Of a stretch of 64,000 nt of DNA, positions 9,072 through 20,731 are shown piece by piece. Numbering within the stretch: the first letter of the stretch is position 1; every line of letters starts with the position of its first letter. The position numbers were made by a program, and so were the translations under genes. The notes beneath the pieces are model-generated. The model was given only the letters and a program-made list of their open reading frames with translations. It was not told the DNA's origin and did no database searches. The stretch comes from Cryptomeria japonica (Eukaryota; Streptophyta; Pinopsida; Cupressales; Cupressaceae), in NCBI RefSeq assembly GCF_030272615.1, contig NC_081406.1:237877922-237941921 (forward strand), in the 5' to 3' direction.

Positions 9072-12000
9072 CTAGTATGCAAGCCCTTCCATAGCATCAA
9101 GTGTACTCATTTCAGGTGTAGTCAAAATTCCCTTTGTCTCTTTGTATCCTCTTTGCAAAATTTCTAATTTGTGGACTAGATGAGTCTGTAACTCCTAGAA
9201 TGATGTAGTCCTATTAATCTATTATGCCTCATATGCCTTAAGATTATATTTTTATTATTATGATAGATCTACCAAAAATTATTGTTGAATCATTTAATGG
9301 ATCAAATGATTCACTCAAACTCTGTAGCTCTTGTTGAGCTTCCTTTTTCTTCTTTTCAATATCATCAAAGAACAATTAAAAGTTATAGATTGTAGAAAGA
9401 ATTTTACCTCCACTCTTCAATGCTTCTCTGATTTGGTCCATATTCACAGTCAGACCTTCTCTGTCTTTGTCAATTGTTTTGATCAATGTCTCAATCCTTT
9501 TCTTTTCATACTCCTCCACATTGTGTAGAGTAGCCTCTCCAAGACTTTTCATTTGCTCTCCTGCTAATGTGACCAAGTGGTCCAGTATTTTAATGGGAGT
9601 TGTGAGACTATTAGTGTCAATCTCTAGTAAAAAACTAGAAAATATATCAACTGTAGTCTGTATAGTTTTAGCTTCTCTCCTCTGAGTTCTTATCATCTTC
9701 TTCTTGGCCTTGGATTGCACTGCAAATGCAATCTCTGTCAGTTCAGTTGGACTCAACATATCCATGTGTATTGGTCCTTGGATGGAAATTGTATCTTCTT
9801 CATAATCATCAATGATCTTCTTTGAATTAAATAACCAGAGGGTCACTATCTACTCTTGTTCTTCTTCTTTCTACTTCTCTTTTGCCTTCATCGATGTCTC
9901 TATAGTTTTCACATTATCTTGTGTATCTTTCTACATATCTTTTGTCTTTTATGGTGGCTCTCTAGTTTGCACATCATCAATTTGTGCATTCTCTTGTGTT
10001 TCTATCTTCTCTCCATCTTTACTAGTTGGAATAAATTCTGGTATCACTGGTTGTTCTTCTATGACAATAGGAACTAATGTGGTGTCACCTTCTGGTTCTA
10101 TCTTTGTTTGAGTAACATCTGGTATCTGATCAATTTCAATCACATCCAGTAGTTCACCTTCAAGTACCTATGCTTCAAAGAGATCTTATTCCTCAAAAGA
10201 ATCTACCTTCTCTGGTTCCTCTTTTTCAAGTCCTAAAAACTTTCTCAAAATTTCCTTAGTCTCAACTTGCATAGACTGGGACACACCGACAAGCAATCTT
10301 GTTAACCTCATTTTGGTACGAAATAATGGTTTTGATTCTGAAATAATTTCCTACATTTCCTCCTTGGAGATCTCTGGTTGTAAATCCATAAAAAACATAC
10401 TCTATTATTTCTTTATCCTGCTTAATTGTATTCTGCCATCTAGCTTCCAATTTTATATACAAATAATTAGGTATATGTCCTTGTAATTAAATCAATGTTT
10501 TTCTATAATGATTCATAAACCAAACAACTGAATCCTCAATTTGTTTTTTTTCTTCCTCAAAAAAATTGTTATAGTGGTTATGTACACCAATCAATATACC
10601 ATACTTCCTTATATTCATCAACAAGTTCTCAAGATAAGTAAGTTTGGTTACCTGTGGCTTAACTGATTTGACAGTGGGTGAACCAACCACGTTAGACTTC
10701 TTGCCACTTTCCCTCAATTCTTTCTTACCACCTTCTGATTCAGTTTCCTCTGCCTCTTCCTCTGCTACAGCCTTAAAAACTCTTTGTGCCTGTTATTTCT
10801 TTCTTTTTCCTAAGACTCTAGGTGCTTGAGGCCTATCATCCTTTTCTTTTCTCCTGATTTGTATCTTTGGAGGAGGAGGGGGCTTCTCCTTCTTGAAATT
10901 TTCTCTCCTAGTTTGTCTACAGGTGGAGACACTAGAGGTTCCTACCTTCCTTGCTTCAAATATAGTTCTTTCTTCATCAATCATCTCCTTTGTGAAGCCT
11001 TGTGCAACAACAAATTCCTCAACCTCTTTCCTGATCTTTTTGGCTATTACCGGTGTGGCCAATTCAACATGTACATGTAATGATTTCTCCTTAAATGTGT
11101 CAAACCTAGATACATTAGGATCTATCGGTTTGCATAGGAGGTGAGCAGCATATATAGTCAATATATTTTCCTCTACCTCATACCCCATAGGCATGACCCA
11201 TAAATTCCTTGGGTCTACAGCCTCCATCTGACAAGTATCTGTATCAACCATAAAATAAATGGAGTCTTCATACTTTTTTACAACATGCTCCGATATCCTT
11301 TCTCTATCATGCATTATCTTCTGGAAATCCTTGAAGTATCCCCAGATCATCTTTGTGAATTCATTGCCAAGCATTTTAACGTTGTTCGTAATTGCAACAT
11401 TGTCGGTGTATCCACAAACCGTTGGATATCATCTATACCGGGAAATAAATTATGGAAGTAGAAAAACAATCCAATAATCAACTGACCAAATTTGAACTTA
11501 TGTCGCTTGTCCTTCTTAATTGACTCAAGATTCAACATCAGTTGTGCTCTCAAGGCTTCTGCTAGATCATAATCAACATTCTCTTTCAACATCCAATAAG
11601 CTATGTGAATAGCTTCTCCGGGAATGCTATTCATCTAGGTCAAATGGTATACTCTGTATCCGATGACCATGGATGCAAACTTCACTTATAGATCTTCAAT
11701 ATCATTTACTATCATAGCACAGCCATACCACTTCGATTTTGTCAATCGAATAACTTCATCCATCGGGATTGATCTCAAAACAAGAACTTCACCGGTTGCC
11801 CATAATCTGGTGACAACATAGATAGCCTCCTTTTTGATCTTGTGCAATCTATCCAACCACATAAGCTAAGCATGAATCCTTCTCAGAACATATATCACAT
11901 GCTCTTCTTCAAAATCATATATAAATTTTAATGCATGGTGAAAACCCTTATCGGTTACCCTTCTGAATTCACCCTTCACCAATCACACAGTAATAGGTAT

Positions 12001-12194
12001 TGATCAAAGATGGCAAATGTGTCCAAATATTCTAGTTTGAAATGAATGTATGATCTAATATCTTCAACATGGAAAACTCTATAGGGTACGCTAGATAGGG
12101 CTCCAACTGGATCTATCTCTGTGGACTTATGAGGATGTCTCTTGAATTCCGATCGAGGCATTTCCGTAATATCAAAAATATGTGGTGTATTCAT
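9072..12194 (-). pseudogene. Element B ORF2, large protein of unknown function
   Basis: This reads on the minus strand from ATG (first base 12194) to a TAG at 9072-9074, about 1,040 codons with stops and frameshifts. It is homologous along its length to ORF2 of D and H. Conserved landmarks are FKRHP near the N-terminus, FKFGQLIIGLFFYF near residue 210, PRNLWVMPMGYEVEENIL near residue 320, a Lys/Arg/Pro-rich segment (11374 ORF end, PPPPPKIQIRRKEK), then LYIKLEAR, and a Lys/Glu-rich helical C-terminus (RIETLIKTIDKDREGL). I do not recognise a catalytic motif. It is not pol: protease DSG, integrase DDE, RT VDD and RNase H motifs are all absent. Function is unknown. Confidence 0.75.
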
Positions 12195-12658
12195 TGTGAA
12201 AATTCAAATATAGACTCAGATTCATAGAGAAATACCTTTAAACTTCTTCGCAACTAGGGTTTCTGATCTAAATGCACTACCACCGATTTAATTTTGCATA
12301 AATATTCACAATCTGCTATTAACTTCACCAAAGTAGCAATCAAATTCTCTTCTATGTTTCTTTCACTCTTCAAGTGTTCTCTCAAAAATGCTAAGTGAGA
12401 AATGAGACTATAAAACACCTTTTTATCTTTCTTTTACCAACTGCATTTAATGCTAAACTGGTTGAACATACCCTAATCACCGTTCAACCCTAAAAATTGC
12501 TACTAGTTCATATAACACATCTAATCTACCAATTATATCTCAAAATCACTTTATAACATCATATTGCATCAAAACATGCAGATTTCACTTACCGTGCATC
12601 ATTTAGGGGGTTTAGAAATGGATCTAACAATATGCTCCCCCTAAGCTTTATACATAGC
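12195..12658 (-). other. Spacer between gag and ORF2 of element B
   Basis: The 464-bp spacer has no ORF. On the minus strand it has AGATAAAAAGG followed by TTTCTCACTTAGCATT, aligning loosely with the TATAAA regions of D and H. AAAGGTATTTCT lies 30-50 bp before the ORF2 ATG. Confidence 0.5.
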
Positions 12659-13966
12659 TTAATTTTTTGGTGAGGGATTCTCCACACCAGGTGAAGAATT
12701 GGAGTCCTCTGATGGTTTCTCCTCACTTTTATTCCTCTATATCTTATTAATCTTACTTCTTGTTTCTTCCACATCTACCTTCTTCTTTCCTTTTAGGTCA
12801 ACAAACTGATTAACCGGTTGGTTCATTCTAGCTCTACAAAACCTTGCAATGTGTCTTGGTTTGTAACAGTGGAAACATGTCATTCCAGATGCTCTCCAAG
12901 GTCTCGGGTTGTCTCTATCGGTTCTTCTCCGACAATTCATAGCTACATGACCATAGTTGTGATGCATTGAACATGTCACATTCCATCTATTCTCCATTTC
13001 ATAAGGACTAGACCAGTTCACATAAGGTCTCTGCCAAGTAGGGTTTCTTTGGTCATTGTAAGATCTTCGCCATTCACCATTAGACCTCTGATTTATGTAA
13101 GATCTCTAATTATTCACTCTTGACCCGCACTCAATATCTCTATGCCCATACTTCTTGCAATTGAAGCGATATCCATCAAAAGTACTAGGCCTATATCCTT
13201 CATATGCATTAGGTCTATATCCATAAAAAGTACTAGATCTACTTCTACAAACATTTGTAGTATGACCTACCTTATGACAGTTAAAACATATTGGTTTGTA
13301 AGTTCTCTTACCGGTGATCTTCCTGGTCTTTGGTGCAGATTTGGCTTCATGCATGGTGTCCTTGGTACCAAATGGCTCTCCTTGTTCAAAGGTTCTGTAT
13401 CCCAAGCCATGTGTGTCTCCTTTATGCCTTTCTATCTGAATCTGATCATCAAGAATAACAATGCTCTTGTTGAATTTAGCTAGTAACTTATTTGCATCAG
13501 CCAACTCCTTGGTAAGTTCCTCATTTTTCTTTGTAATAATTTCTCTAAGAGACATAGTGATGTCTAGATCAGCTTGTATTTCCTCTTTTTCCTATTTTTC
13601 CCCATGAAGATGTGCATGCAGAATACCAATCTCCCGGTTCATCTTAACAATCTTATGCTTTTGATCTCCTATTTTGTCTTCAGGTATCCTCTTGGCTTCC
13701 AACTCTTGACTCATCCTGATGGTAAGGGATTCCAACTCTCTCCTCAGATTTGACTTTTCATCATTTAGCTTTTCCACCTCATTAGACAAGGCATCAATGT
13801 TTGCTTCCCCAGATGAACTATTTTCACTAAGTTCCATCAACTTCTTAGCCAACTCTCTTCTCTTAGCCAATGAAGCTTTGTACTTGACTCTTAGTTCACC
13901 AAGGGATTCTTCAGATTCTACAAGCCTGTTTGAAATCTCTCTATAACTCATTAAACCTTCCCCCAT
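12659..13966 (-). pseudogene. Element B gag, coiled coil plus four zinc knuckles
   Basis: This is read from ATG at 13966 to a stop at 12659-12661, with a few in-frame stops. The first half is a charged coiled coil (ESEESLGELRVKYKASL, NEVEKLNDEKSNLRREL). The C-terminal half carries four CCHC-type units: CFNCHKVGHTTNVC intact, RFNCKKYGHRDIEC with the first Cys lost, CSMHHNYGHVAMNC with the second Cys changed to His, and CFHCYKPRHIARFC with all ligands kept. The tail is basic then acidic. By analogy with retroviral-type gag it should package the element RNA into particles. No capsid fold of the common copia UBN2 type is seen. Confidence 0.8.
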
Positions 13967-14013
13967 ATTAGCCTAAGAGATCCTCCCCAAGCAGTTAAGC
14001 CTTAAGGGAATTA

Positions 14014-14028
14014 GGCTTTGATACCAGT
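14014..14028 (-). promoter_or_regulatory. Primer binding site of element B
   Basis: On the minus strand, ACTGGTATCAAAGCC follows the LTR. It matches initiator-Met tRNA (TGGTATCAGAGC) with one change. Confidence 0.8.
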
Positions 14029-15208
14029 CGATAAACTTATAAGGCACTGAGAGCGGGGGGTGAATCATTGCAAGCAAAAACTTAATAAATCTGATAACAC
14101 ATTTTACCAACTTGAAAATCAATAAGCATGCAAGAAATATAACCACATAAGAAAACATCCAGCAAATCATGCAAACCATAACACAATTATTTTTCATGTG
14201 GAAACCCAAATGGGAAAAACTACGATAGGATTTAGTACCCACAAAGATCAACTAACTATAGTATAGAGATTTGACTGATTAAGGTCATACACACACCTGG
14301 TTAAGAGTGACTTAGCCTGGTTAAGAGCTATACAATAAGGCATGTTAGGACCTAGACCTATTAGGAGCTACCCACATTACTGGGATTTACAAACACAAGA
14401 TAATGTGTCACCTAGTTAGAGGATTTCACCTTCGGACCTAATAGGATCCGATCGCACCCTGTTAGGAATAGCCTTGTTAGAGGATTTTCTTGCTGCAACT
14501 ATTAGGAAGACAACAAGTTCAACTGATATGAAGTTGGCACCTTTATGTCTGATTAGATCTGCTTCTGCTCTTCTTATATCACTGACTAAACATCAAACCC
14601 TGACGTCTCCTTCCACTACACAATCAAATTCTCACTCTAGATCTATGAAATCATACAATTTACATCACCTTATAAAGAACTTTGTTAAGTCGGCTAAGAA
14701 CCTTGGAACGATTCCCTATATTCAATGAACCTAGTCACCTTTTATATTTTCCCACTCATTACACTTTACCTATGTTGGAAAAACAAAACATAACTTAAAT
14801 ACATAACAATAAGTCTATTGGTTACCGATCAAATAAATTTTGCTTTACCATTTCTCTGTTCTTCCTAACTATGATTGGAAAATTCCCCATAACTCGCTCA
14901 ATACACTGAATCTATTGATGTGGTTTGGAACATAGGTGCATGTTCTTGTCTCCAACACTCTTTTAAAACTGAAATGTCTAACTCTTCTCCAGTCATTTGT
15001 ACTGGTCGCTTGATCATCACTTTGTTCCTGTTTACCGATTGACAACAACTTAGCAGTTTTGTTTTCTAATTGATTCCACTACCGGTTAGGCTATACTGGT
15101 TGGTCTAGATGACCTAGATGACTAAAAAAACATGGTTGACATCAATTACAAAACAAATAAAGTCATCAAACAACCTATTACAACTATATCATCATCATCA
15201 AGCCAACA
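14029..15208 (-). repeat. 5' LTR of element B
   Basis: This 1,180-bp mate of 7532-8710 on the plus strand starts CGATAAACTT (TG decayed to CG) and ends AGCCAACA. It has the same conserved block near 14198 and the same GTTAGGAG-type array at 14280-14510. Numerous transitions and small indels separate the two LTRs. Confidence 0.88.
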
Positions 15209-16267
15209 AAGACTTCATTAAGACATTGAAAGACCAATTGAACACTTCTAGAGAAAAGAGAAAGGAGTTGATAGATAAGCTGCAGGAGGAAGAAGAACAA
15301 AGCATTGACAATAAAATCCTACAAGATAAGACTGATGAATATGACAAATTGCCCAGGGAGAATGTAGTTTTGAATAATAAGATGCAATCTATTGCCATGA
15401 AGCTAACTAAAGAGATTAAAGACCGGAAGAAGAATGAAGAAACCTTGACTCTATCATTGAAAGACAAATCTGATTAATGTTGCAGATTGACATATGAGAA
15501 TGATCAATTGAAGCTTGAATTGGTACAAACAAAGAATGATGGACAATAACGTGAAAGATGGATCATAATCTTGAGAGATGAGCTGACTATTGCAAATGAA
15601 TAAAAAGAAAATTTAAAGCCAGTTAAGTCCTATTGGATGAGATGCTGGAAAGTTAGAGCATGGAAAAGACATGTGAGGTCTTGGATTTGAGAAAGGAGAA
15701 TCCTTTGGTTGTAGTCAAAGCAACCATCAATAGAAGAACAAGAAACCTCTGATAAGACAACCTAATACCTATAAATTCAATGGTAAATATTTTGGTTGTG
15801 GTAAATTTTATCACATAGAAAATCAATGCAGAAGTAGGATGATTAATGGGATGATGAATAATACGAAAAATGGTCCTACCTTTACCGCTCAGTGTTTCAA
15901 ATGCAACAACTTTGGACATAAGTCAAATATGTGTAGAATGATGAACAATTTCCAGGATAAGAGATGTTATGCTTGTGTAATGTTTGGAAATATATCTAGC
16001 CAATGTAGGATGAGATAAAATCAAATGAACTTTAGGCCTATGCAAATAAATGTTGTTTTCCATGCATGCAACAAACTAGGTCATATTACAAGACATTGCA
16101 GAAGTACGAATGCACCAGTGAACAAGAACAATCAAGATGAGAAAGGAAAAGAAAAGGTAGATGAAATCAGAGATCAACATAAGAAGATGTGGGTGAAAAA
16201 GGAAGATTCAAATGTGCAAAACAGCTCCACACCTGAATTCAGTGATGGAACCTCATCCGATAACTAG
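15209..16267 (+). pseudogene. Element A gag, remainder with four decayed zinc knuckles
   Basis: This continues the piece at 7427-7531 after element B. It opens with a coiled coil (FIKTLKDQLNTSREKRKEL), which aligns with the same region of D and H. Four knuckle units follow between about 15789 and 16112. Unit one lost its first Cys (YFGCGKFYHIENQC), unit two is intact (CFKCNNFGHKSNMC), unit three lost its His (CYACVMFGNISSQC) and unit four lost its first Cys (FHACNKLGHITRHC). The frame shifts more than once between 15470 and 16030. The C-terminal piece (16025-16267) ends in an acidic tail like D and H. Confidence 0.8.
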
Positions 16268-16674
16268 GGCATTTTTTCCTTAGGGGGCAAATTATCATGC
16301 AAATTTTTAGAATCCCCATGCAGAGATCTAAAACCGGTCAAGGATGGCTGGACATGATGGAGATTAGTTATGCAGATGATATCCAGAATATTTATGGTGG
16401 TTTGGTAATCTGATGAAAGAAACTATGGAAGATAGTGTAAAAGGAAGCCTTTAAGGTTGAGCATTTATTGCAACTCAAAATTAGGTTAAAAAGGGCATTT
16501 CAGTCATCCATTTCTCACACTACGAATGAAAAGAAGAGAAAAAGAGCAAGGCAATTGAGTTTGAGCCGTAATAATTGAGCTAGAAGCGATTGTTCAGAGA
16601 TTTCTTGCATCCGGTTGAGATCGGAAGAGGTATTTATCCGTTTGCGAGCAATATTTTCAGACCCTAAATTCATC
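16268..16674 (+). other. Spacer between gag and ORF2 of element A
   Basis: The 407-bp spacer has no ORF. It includes GAGGTATTTATCC (16627-16639), matching the AGGTATTTAT motif just before ORF2 in D and H. The TATA-like box of D and H is replaced here by GTTAAAAAGGG. Confidence 0.5.
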
Positions 16675-17322
16675 ATGGCATCTACATCTGGTGTTGCCAC
16701 TCCTTTGGTGGTAGAAATTTCTGAGAGATCTCTGCCTGTATTCAAGAGGCATCCATTTAAATCCATTGAAGATGATCTGAAAGGCATATTTCTTGAGTCC
16801 TGTAAGGTGTGCTTCACAATGAGGATATTAGGGCTTATATCCACTGCAATATCAAGAATTGTGCAATGCCGGTATTTTTTCACTCTATCATAAGAATCTA
16901 TCGAGTAGTTTGGGAAATCTTAAACCCAATTTCAAGGCACTTCAGGATAAGGGTTTTACATAATTTATTCACTTTTCGATACTCAATGAAGTAGAATGGA
17001 TCCATTATATTCTGAGCAGAGTTCATGATGAGTTCATGTGGTTGGATCAACCTTACAAGATAGCTAAGAAAGCTATTGAAGCAGTTACTTATTTGAAGGC
17101 AACCGGTTAAGTTCCTGGATTTAGGAAAATTTAGAATACAATGCAGACAAAGATTACCGAATCTCAATTTGACAACCAGTCAATGATTATTAATAATATT
17201 ATTGAGAACAATGTTAAATTTGCCTCAATGGTGATTGGATACAAGGTATATTAGTCAAGAAGGCTATATTTTGTCTCTAGTATGACCATATTTGTTGCCT
17301 ATGAAATGTTAAAGGAGGACAA
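16675..17322 (+). pseudogene. Element A ORF2, N-terminal piece
   Basis: This opens with MASTSGVATPLVVEISER and is homologous to the N-termini of ORF2 in D, H and B (FKRHP as in B). A frameshift near 16805 moves it into a frame reading LHNEDIRAYIHC, equivalent to VEDIRSYIHF of B. It reaches FASMVIGYKV and AYEMLKEDN before element E interrupts at 17323. The continuation is at 31889. Function is unknown, as for the other copies. Confidence 0.72.
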
Positions 17323-18460
17323 TGTTGGTCATTGCTACTGCTAGGATATGTTGTTGTCATTCATGTCAACATATTCCTATGATTTATTGCTCCAGTGATT
17401 GCAGATTGGTTTATTGGGATCTTGGTTTAGTGTATGTAGTACTTATAGTATCATTATATTCTTTTGTATTAGTTTTGGTGATCCATGAAGCTTAATTGAT
17501 CATATCATATGATCCGGTTTGCAGTTTATTTTTTGATCAATGCTTTACAGAGTTCATTATTTTCTCCAGTATATTCTGATGTGATCAGATATTGAGATGA
17601 TTTTTTGGAAGATTGTTTGGGATGATCTTTTGTATCTTCATTTTAGATGGTTCATGATTTGGTGCTCTACAAGCTATCTTTTAATTGTGATAGTTACTAT
17701 TATTTGAGTATTCTTGAGGTTCAGATGTTGATCAATGAAGATTTGATAAGTGGTGTTGGTAAAATTGTTACTAATTATTCTAACATGCTTACTAGTGTTT
17801 CCTAATTGTGTCATATTTGTTTTGATGATCCACATTGATCATTGTGCGAGTTCTTGGTGTTTTTGTTGAACCGATGATGTTCTTCGTGTTATGTGGTTTT
17901 GCTGGTGGTGTAGCATGTTGCGGTTGATCTTGGCATGATTACCAGTGGTGACATGTGTTTGGATATTTGATTTAGGACCATGTTATATCATGTATACCGA
18001 TATAGTGGTCCGGTGGTCGATCTTTGTATCATGTGATGTAATTTTGTAATTGTAAGTTGAGGGTTTAGTAGCCCTTGTTGTCAAGGTTGATGGATTGTAT
18101 AAATAGGTGGTATAGTCATGTAATTTAGGTATCAAGGTTGTCTCTGCATTATCAGAGAGTGATGTATGTGCGAACAAGGGATTCATCTTTTGGCATGGCA
18201 TATTGAAAAGAGATTGGTGTTGCGGAGCAGATAAATGTGCTTAACCAGAACTATCATCAGGCATTTGCAGATGTTGTTATTGCAGTTCAATTGATTATGG
18301 ATTGTTGTTCAATCATTTTGTAATTCAATGAGACTTATGTAAGGGTTGTAGCCTTCCAAGTTATTGTATCTTGAGTTGTAAGCTCTAGGTAGTGTGTCTG
18401 AATGCTGGTACATTCCCCATTGTAATATTTACACATACTACTACAAAGTATGATCCTTAT
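17323..18460 (+). repeat. 5' LTR of element E, truncated
   Basis: The LTR starts TGTTGGTCATTG and aligns with the 3' LTR over about 1,140 bp, up to the phrase CCCATTGTAATATTTACAC and slightly beyond. Alignment stops near 18460, where minus-strand gag of element C begins, so about 200 bp of LTR are missing. Confidence 0.82.
18098..18105 (+). promoter_or_regulatory. Probable TATA box in E 5' LTR
   Basis: TATAAATA lies in GTATAAATAGGTGG within the LTR. The 3' LTR has the decayed form CAAAAATAGGTGG at the same place. K's LTR has TATAAATAT at a similar relative position. Confidence 0.55.
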
Positions 18461-19226
18461 ATGATTTCCTCTTAGGTGAGGATGTAGAATCACCTTGTTG
18501 TGGAGAGGATGATTGTGTTGCATCTTGTTGTGGTTTAGACTTAGGTTGCTTTTGGTTCTTTCCTTTCCCTTGATTGCATTGACTCCCTTTATTAGCCACC
18601 AAAGCTTGTGACTTTAAAGATTTGAAAATCCCCATCTTGGTCAACTTAGATTTCTCAAGCGTTAACATCTCTGTGAATGCATCAAATGAGGGAGAAGTGT
18701 ATGAGAAACCTTGAGCTAACCTATGGGTGTGAAAGCTAGATACAAAGGCTACATACTCTGAAGGAAGCTTGTCCAACAAGTTATAAACCAATTGAGCATC
18801 CTTTTTGTCAATGCCACAATCCTTTAGCTTTGCTCTTAGCTCATTTGCTTTTGTGACATAATCTTGGATTGTATCAAAATCCTTGGGATCCAATGTTGTG
18901 AGTTTGCTATCAATCTTGTAGCCCTTAATCTCATCAACATGACCATACAATTTGTCATAAATATCCCAAGCCTCTTTAATTGTAGTACACTTATCAATAT
19001 GAAAAATGAGGTCATCTGATACATACTTTCTAAGAGTTCCAAGTGCCATAGCATTGTTAGTGAGCCATTCAATTTGAGCATTAGGATCAACCTTAGGATC
19101 GGGTGGTGTTGTAATTATTCCATTTACATAATGAATGAGTCCCTTTTCCATTAGTCTACTCCATGCCTTAATCTTCCATGATGCATAATCATGAGGAGTT
19201 AAAAGTGGAAATTTAGGAGAACCCAT
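18461..19226 (-). pseudogene. Copia gag (UBN2-type), C-terminally truncated, element C
   Basis: The reading starts at MGSPKFPLLTPHDYASW (ATG first base 19226) and is open for about 255 codons with no stop. That makes it one of the best preserved ORFs in the window. It shows the usual copia gag features: a Trp-containing N-terminus, WLTNNAMALGTLRKYV, the AWDIYDKLYG motif, YVTKANELRAKL, and LLDKLPSEYVAFVSSF. A basic Gln/Ser-rich tail follows. The zinc knuckle expected further on is missing because the frame runs into E's LTR at the deletion junction. An upstream in-frame ATG (19271) exists, but the MGSP start fits the family better. It encodes the capsid-like structural protein. Confidence 0.85.
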
Positions 19227-20718
19227 AGCACCAAAATGAAAAAAAAAAAAACAATATAGAGAGAGAAACAATCACACAAGACACCCCCCCAAATTACTCA
19301 ATCAAAAAACCCCCCGAAAATGATGATTTGGCACTTTATACTTAGTGCATATACAATGGGCCACTTGTAAAACAAGGCAAGGTGGACTTCTGATTTCAAC
19401 TTTACAAATTCTCAAAATGAGATATAAGAGACTTCAACAAATACTGCAAGTGATCTAAACTGATATCCAAGCAAAATATAAGTACCAATAGGCCAAAAAT
19501 GACCAAATACTAAAAGTACAATTTCTACTCAAAATCACTGCAAACTAATGGCATATTATGAATTAGACAAAAAAATATGCAATTTCAAAAAAAACAACAC
19601 TTGAAAAGGAGGTTGTATGACCCCAACGAAGCCTCTGAAGTTGCAAAATTTGTGATTAGACAGGTATAGTCATGAGAATCTACAAATTCTAAAAAATCCG
19701 TCTATCAAAATCAGAAAATTCCTCCACCACTGCAAAGAGCATGAAAAATTATCCCATTTAAAAAACAATTGCACCCAAAAAGGAACCAAAATGAGCAAGT
19801 TAGTGCCATTTGAAGTTAAACTGCAATTTCAAAAATGCAAATGAGAGGGGGTCCAAAAAAAATTCAAAATACTGCTGACGCAGTACTGACGTCAGTAAAT
19901 GATGGGCTTAAATTTGACGCCCGTCTGGCCATCAAAAAAACTTCACCTCCCCCTACATGGCTGTCTATACTGTACGGACTATACGTGTGGCGAAAAAGTA
20001 CTGATTCCGTACAAGATGACGTGGCAAATCTGCTGACTGGGCAAGGTTCGCATGATGGAGAGCTAGTGGGCCTACGTGTCTCTATCACTGGCATTTCATG
20101 GCAGATGAGTGGAGGAGTCAAGTGCTACCATGTGACACTAGTGGTGGTCTGGGGCTTGGCAGTGGAGCCTCCCGAAAAAGAAGACCAGCGGGAGATCAAT
20201 GGCGACGGTCGGGAATGCCAACCGAGAAGATAGCGACAGTCGTCCGAGCATGGAACACAGTGGCTAGGAAGATAGACAACGAAGGCCGGTGGAGGTATGG
20301 GAAGCACCGGGGAGTATAGGAGGACCTACAGACAGTGAAGTGCACAGTACGGTGGTCGGGTGTGGGGGGAGGGGCACCACCCCCCAAAAATAAAAAATTG
20401 ATTTTTAAAAAAAAAAAAAACTTTACTATGCCCCAAATAAAATTTTCTGCAAAATAATAAGATAAAAAAATATTTTCCGTAGGAAATTAAATAATATTTT
20501 TTTTTGCAAAAAAATCCGTACCGCTAGCCTTATAGGCTAATTTTTTCTCCAAAATCGACTTTCACCAAAATAGGTCGAGTTTATACTCAATTTTTATGGA
20601 AACGGCCTCTGGGACTCAACCATGATGTCCAAATCGCTGCAGGATGACACCAAAAAATGCAGATCCTCAAATCTGAAAAGTGAAGCCTCCAAAAATGACT
20701 AATCAAAGAAGCCCTTTA
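19227..20718 (-). other. Long gag leader of element C with a GC-rich island
   Basis: About 1.5 kb lies between primer site and gag. From about 19870 to 20380 base composition changes sharply: many CpG dinucleotides and higher GC than the AT-rich flanks. Short ORFs occur on both strands there but show no recognised domain. A poly-C/G block near 20370 and A-rich tracts at 20400-20520 bound the island. It could be an untranslated leader with regulatory sites or a captured host fragment. Confidence 0.6.
19876..19897. promoter_or_regulatory. Paired TGACG motifs and TGACGTCA palindrome in C leader
   Basis: TGACG at 19876-19880 is followed by TGACG at 19887-19891. The second lies in the perfect 14-bp palindrome TACTGACGTCAGTA (19884-19897). 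Two TGACG units about 11 bp apart resemble the plant as-1 type site bound by TGA bZIP factors. Function is inferred only from the pattern. Confidence 0.4.
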
Positions 20719-20731
20719 GGCTCTGATATCA
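20719..20731 (-). promoter_or_regulatory. Primer binding site of element C
   Basis: On the minus strand, TGATATCAGAGCC follows the LTR end ATCTCACA. It matches the initiator-Met tRNA complement with one change. Confidence 0.75.

Larger units (their letters stand above)
7532..15208 (-). mobile_element. Element B: complete pol-less LTR element inserted in element A
   Basis: This 7,677-bp minus-strand element has LTRs at both ends (14029-15208 and 7532-8710), a primer site, a gag with four zinc knuckles, a separate ORF2 and a polypurine tract. It has no protease, integrase, RT or RNase H. The flanks are AGGAC (7527-7531) and AAGAC (15209-15213), a 5-bp target duplication with one change. The two LTRs differ at many positions, so the insertion is not recent. 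It interrupts A's gag after about 35 codons. Confidence 0.9.

Noticed and set aside
17323-18460. This LTR fragment considered as the 3' LTR of element A
   Set aside because: It matches 30548-31888, not an A LTR. The GACAA duplication and resumption of ORF2 at 31889 show it is the 5' LTR of E.
19835-20387. Overlapping ORFs on both strands (132, 85, 73 and 63 codons) in the GC-rich leader of element C, considered as a host gene fragment
   Set aside because: No domain, codon pattern or start context favours one strand. Long ORFs are expected in GC-rich DNA. Kept only as a compositional finding.
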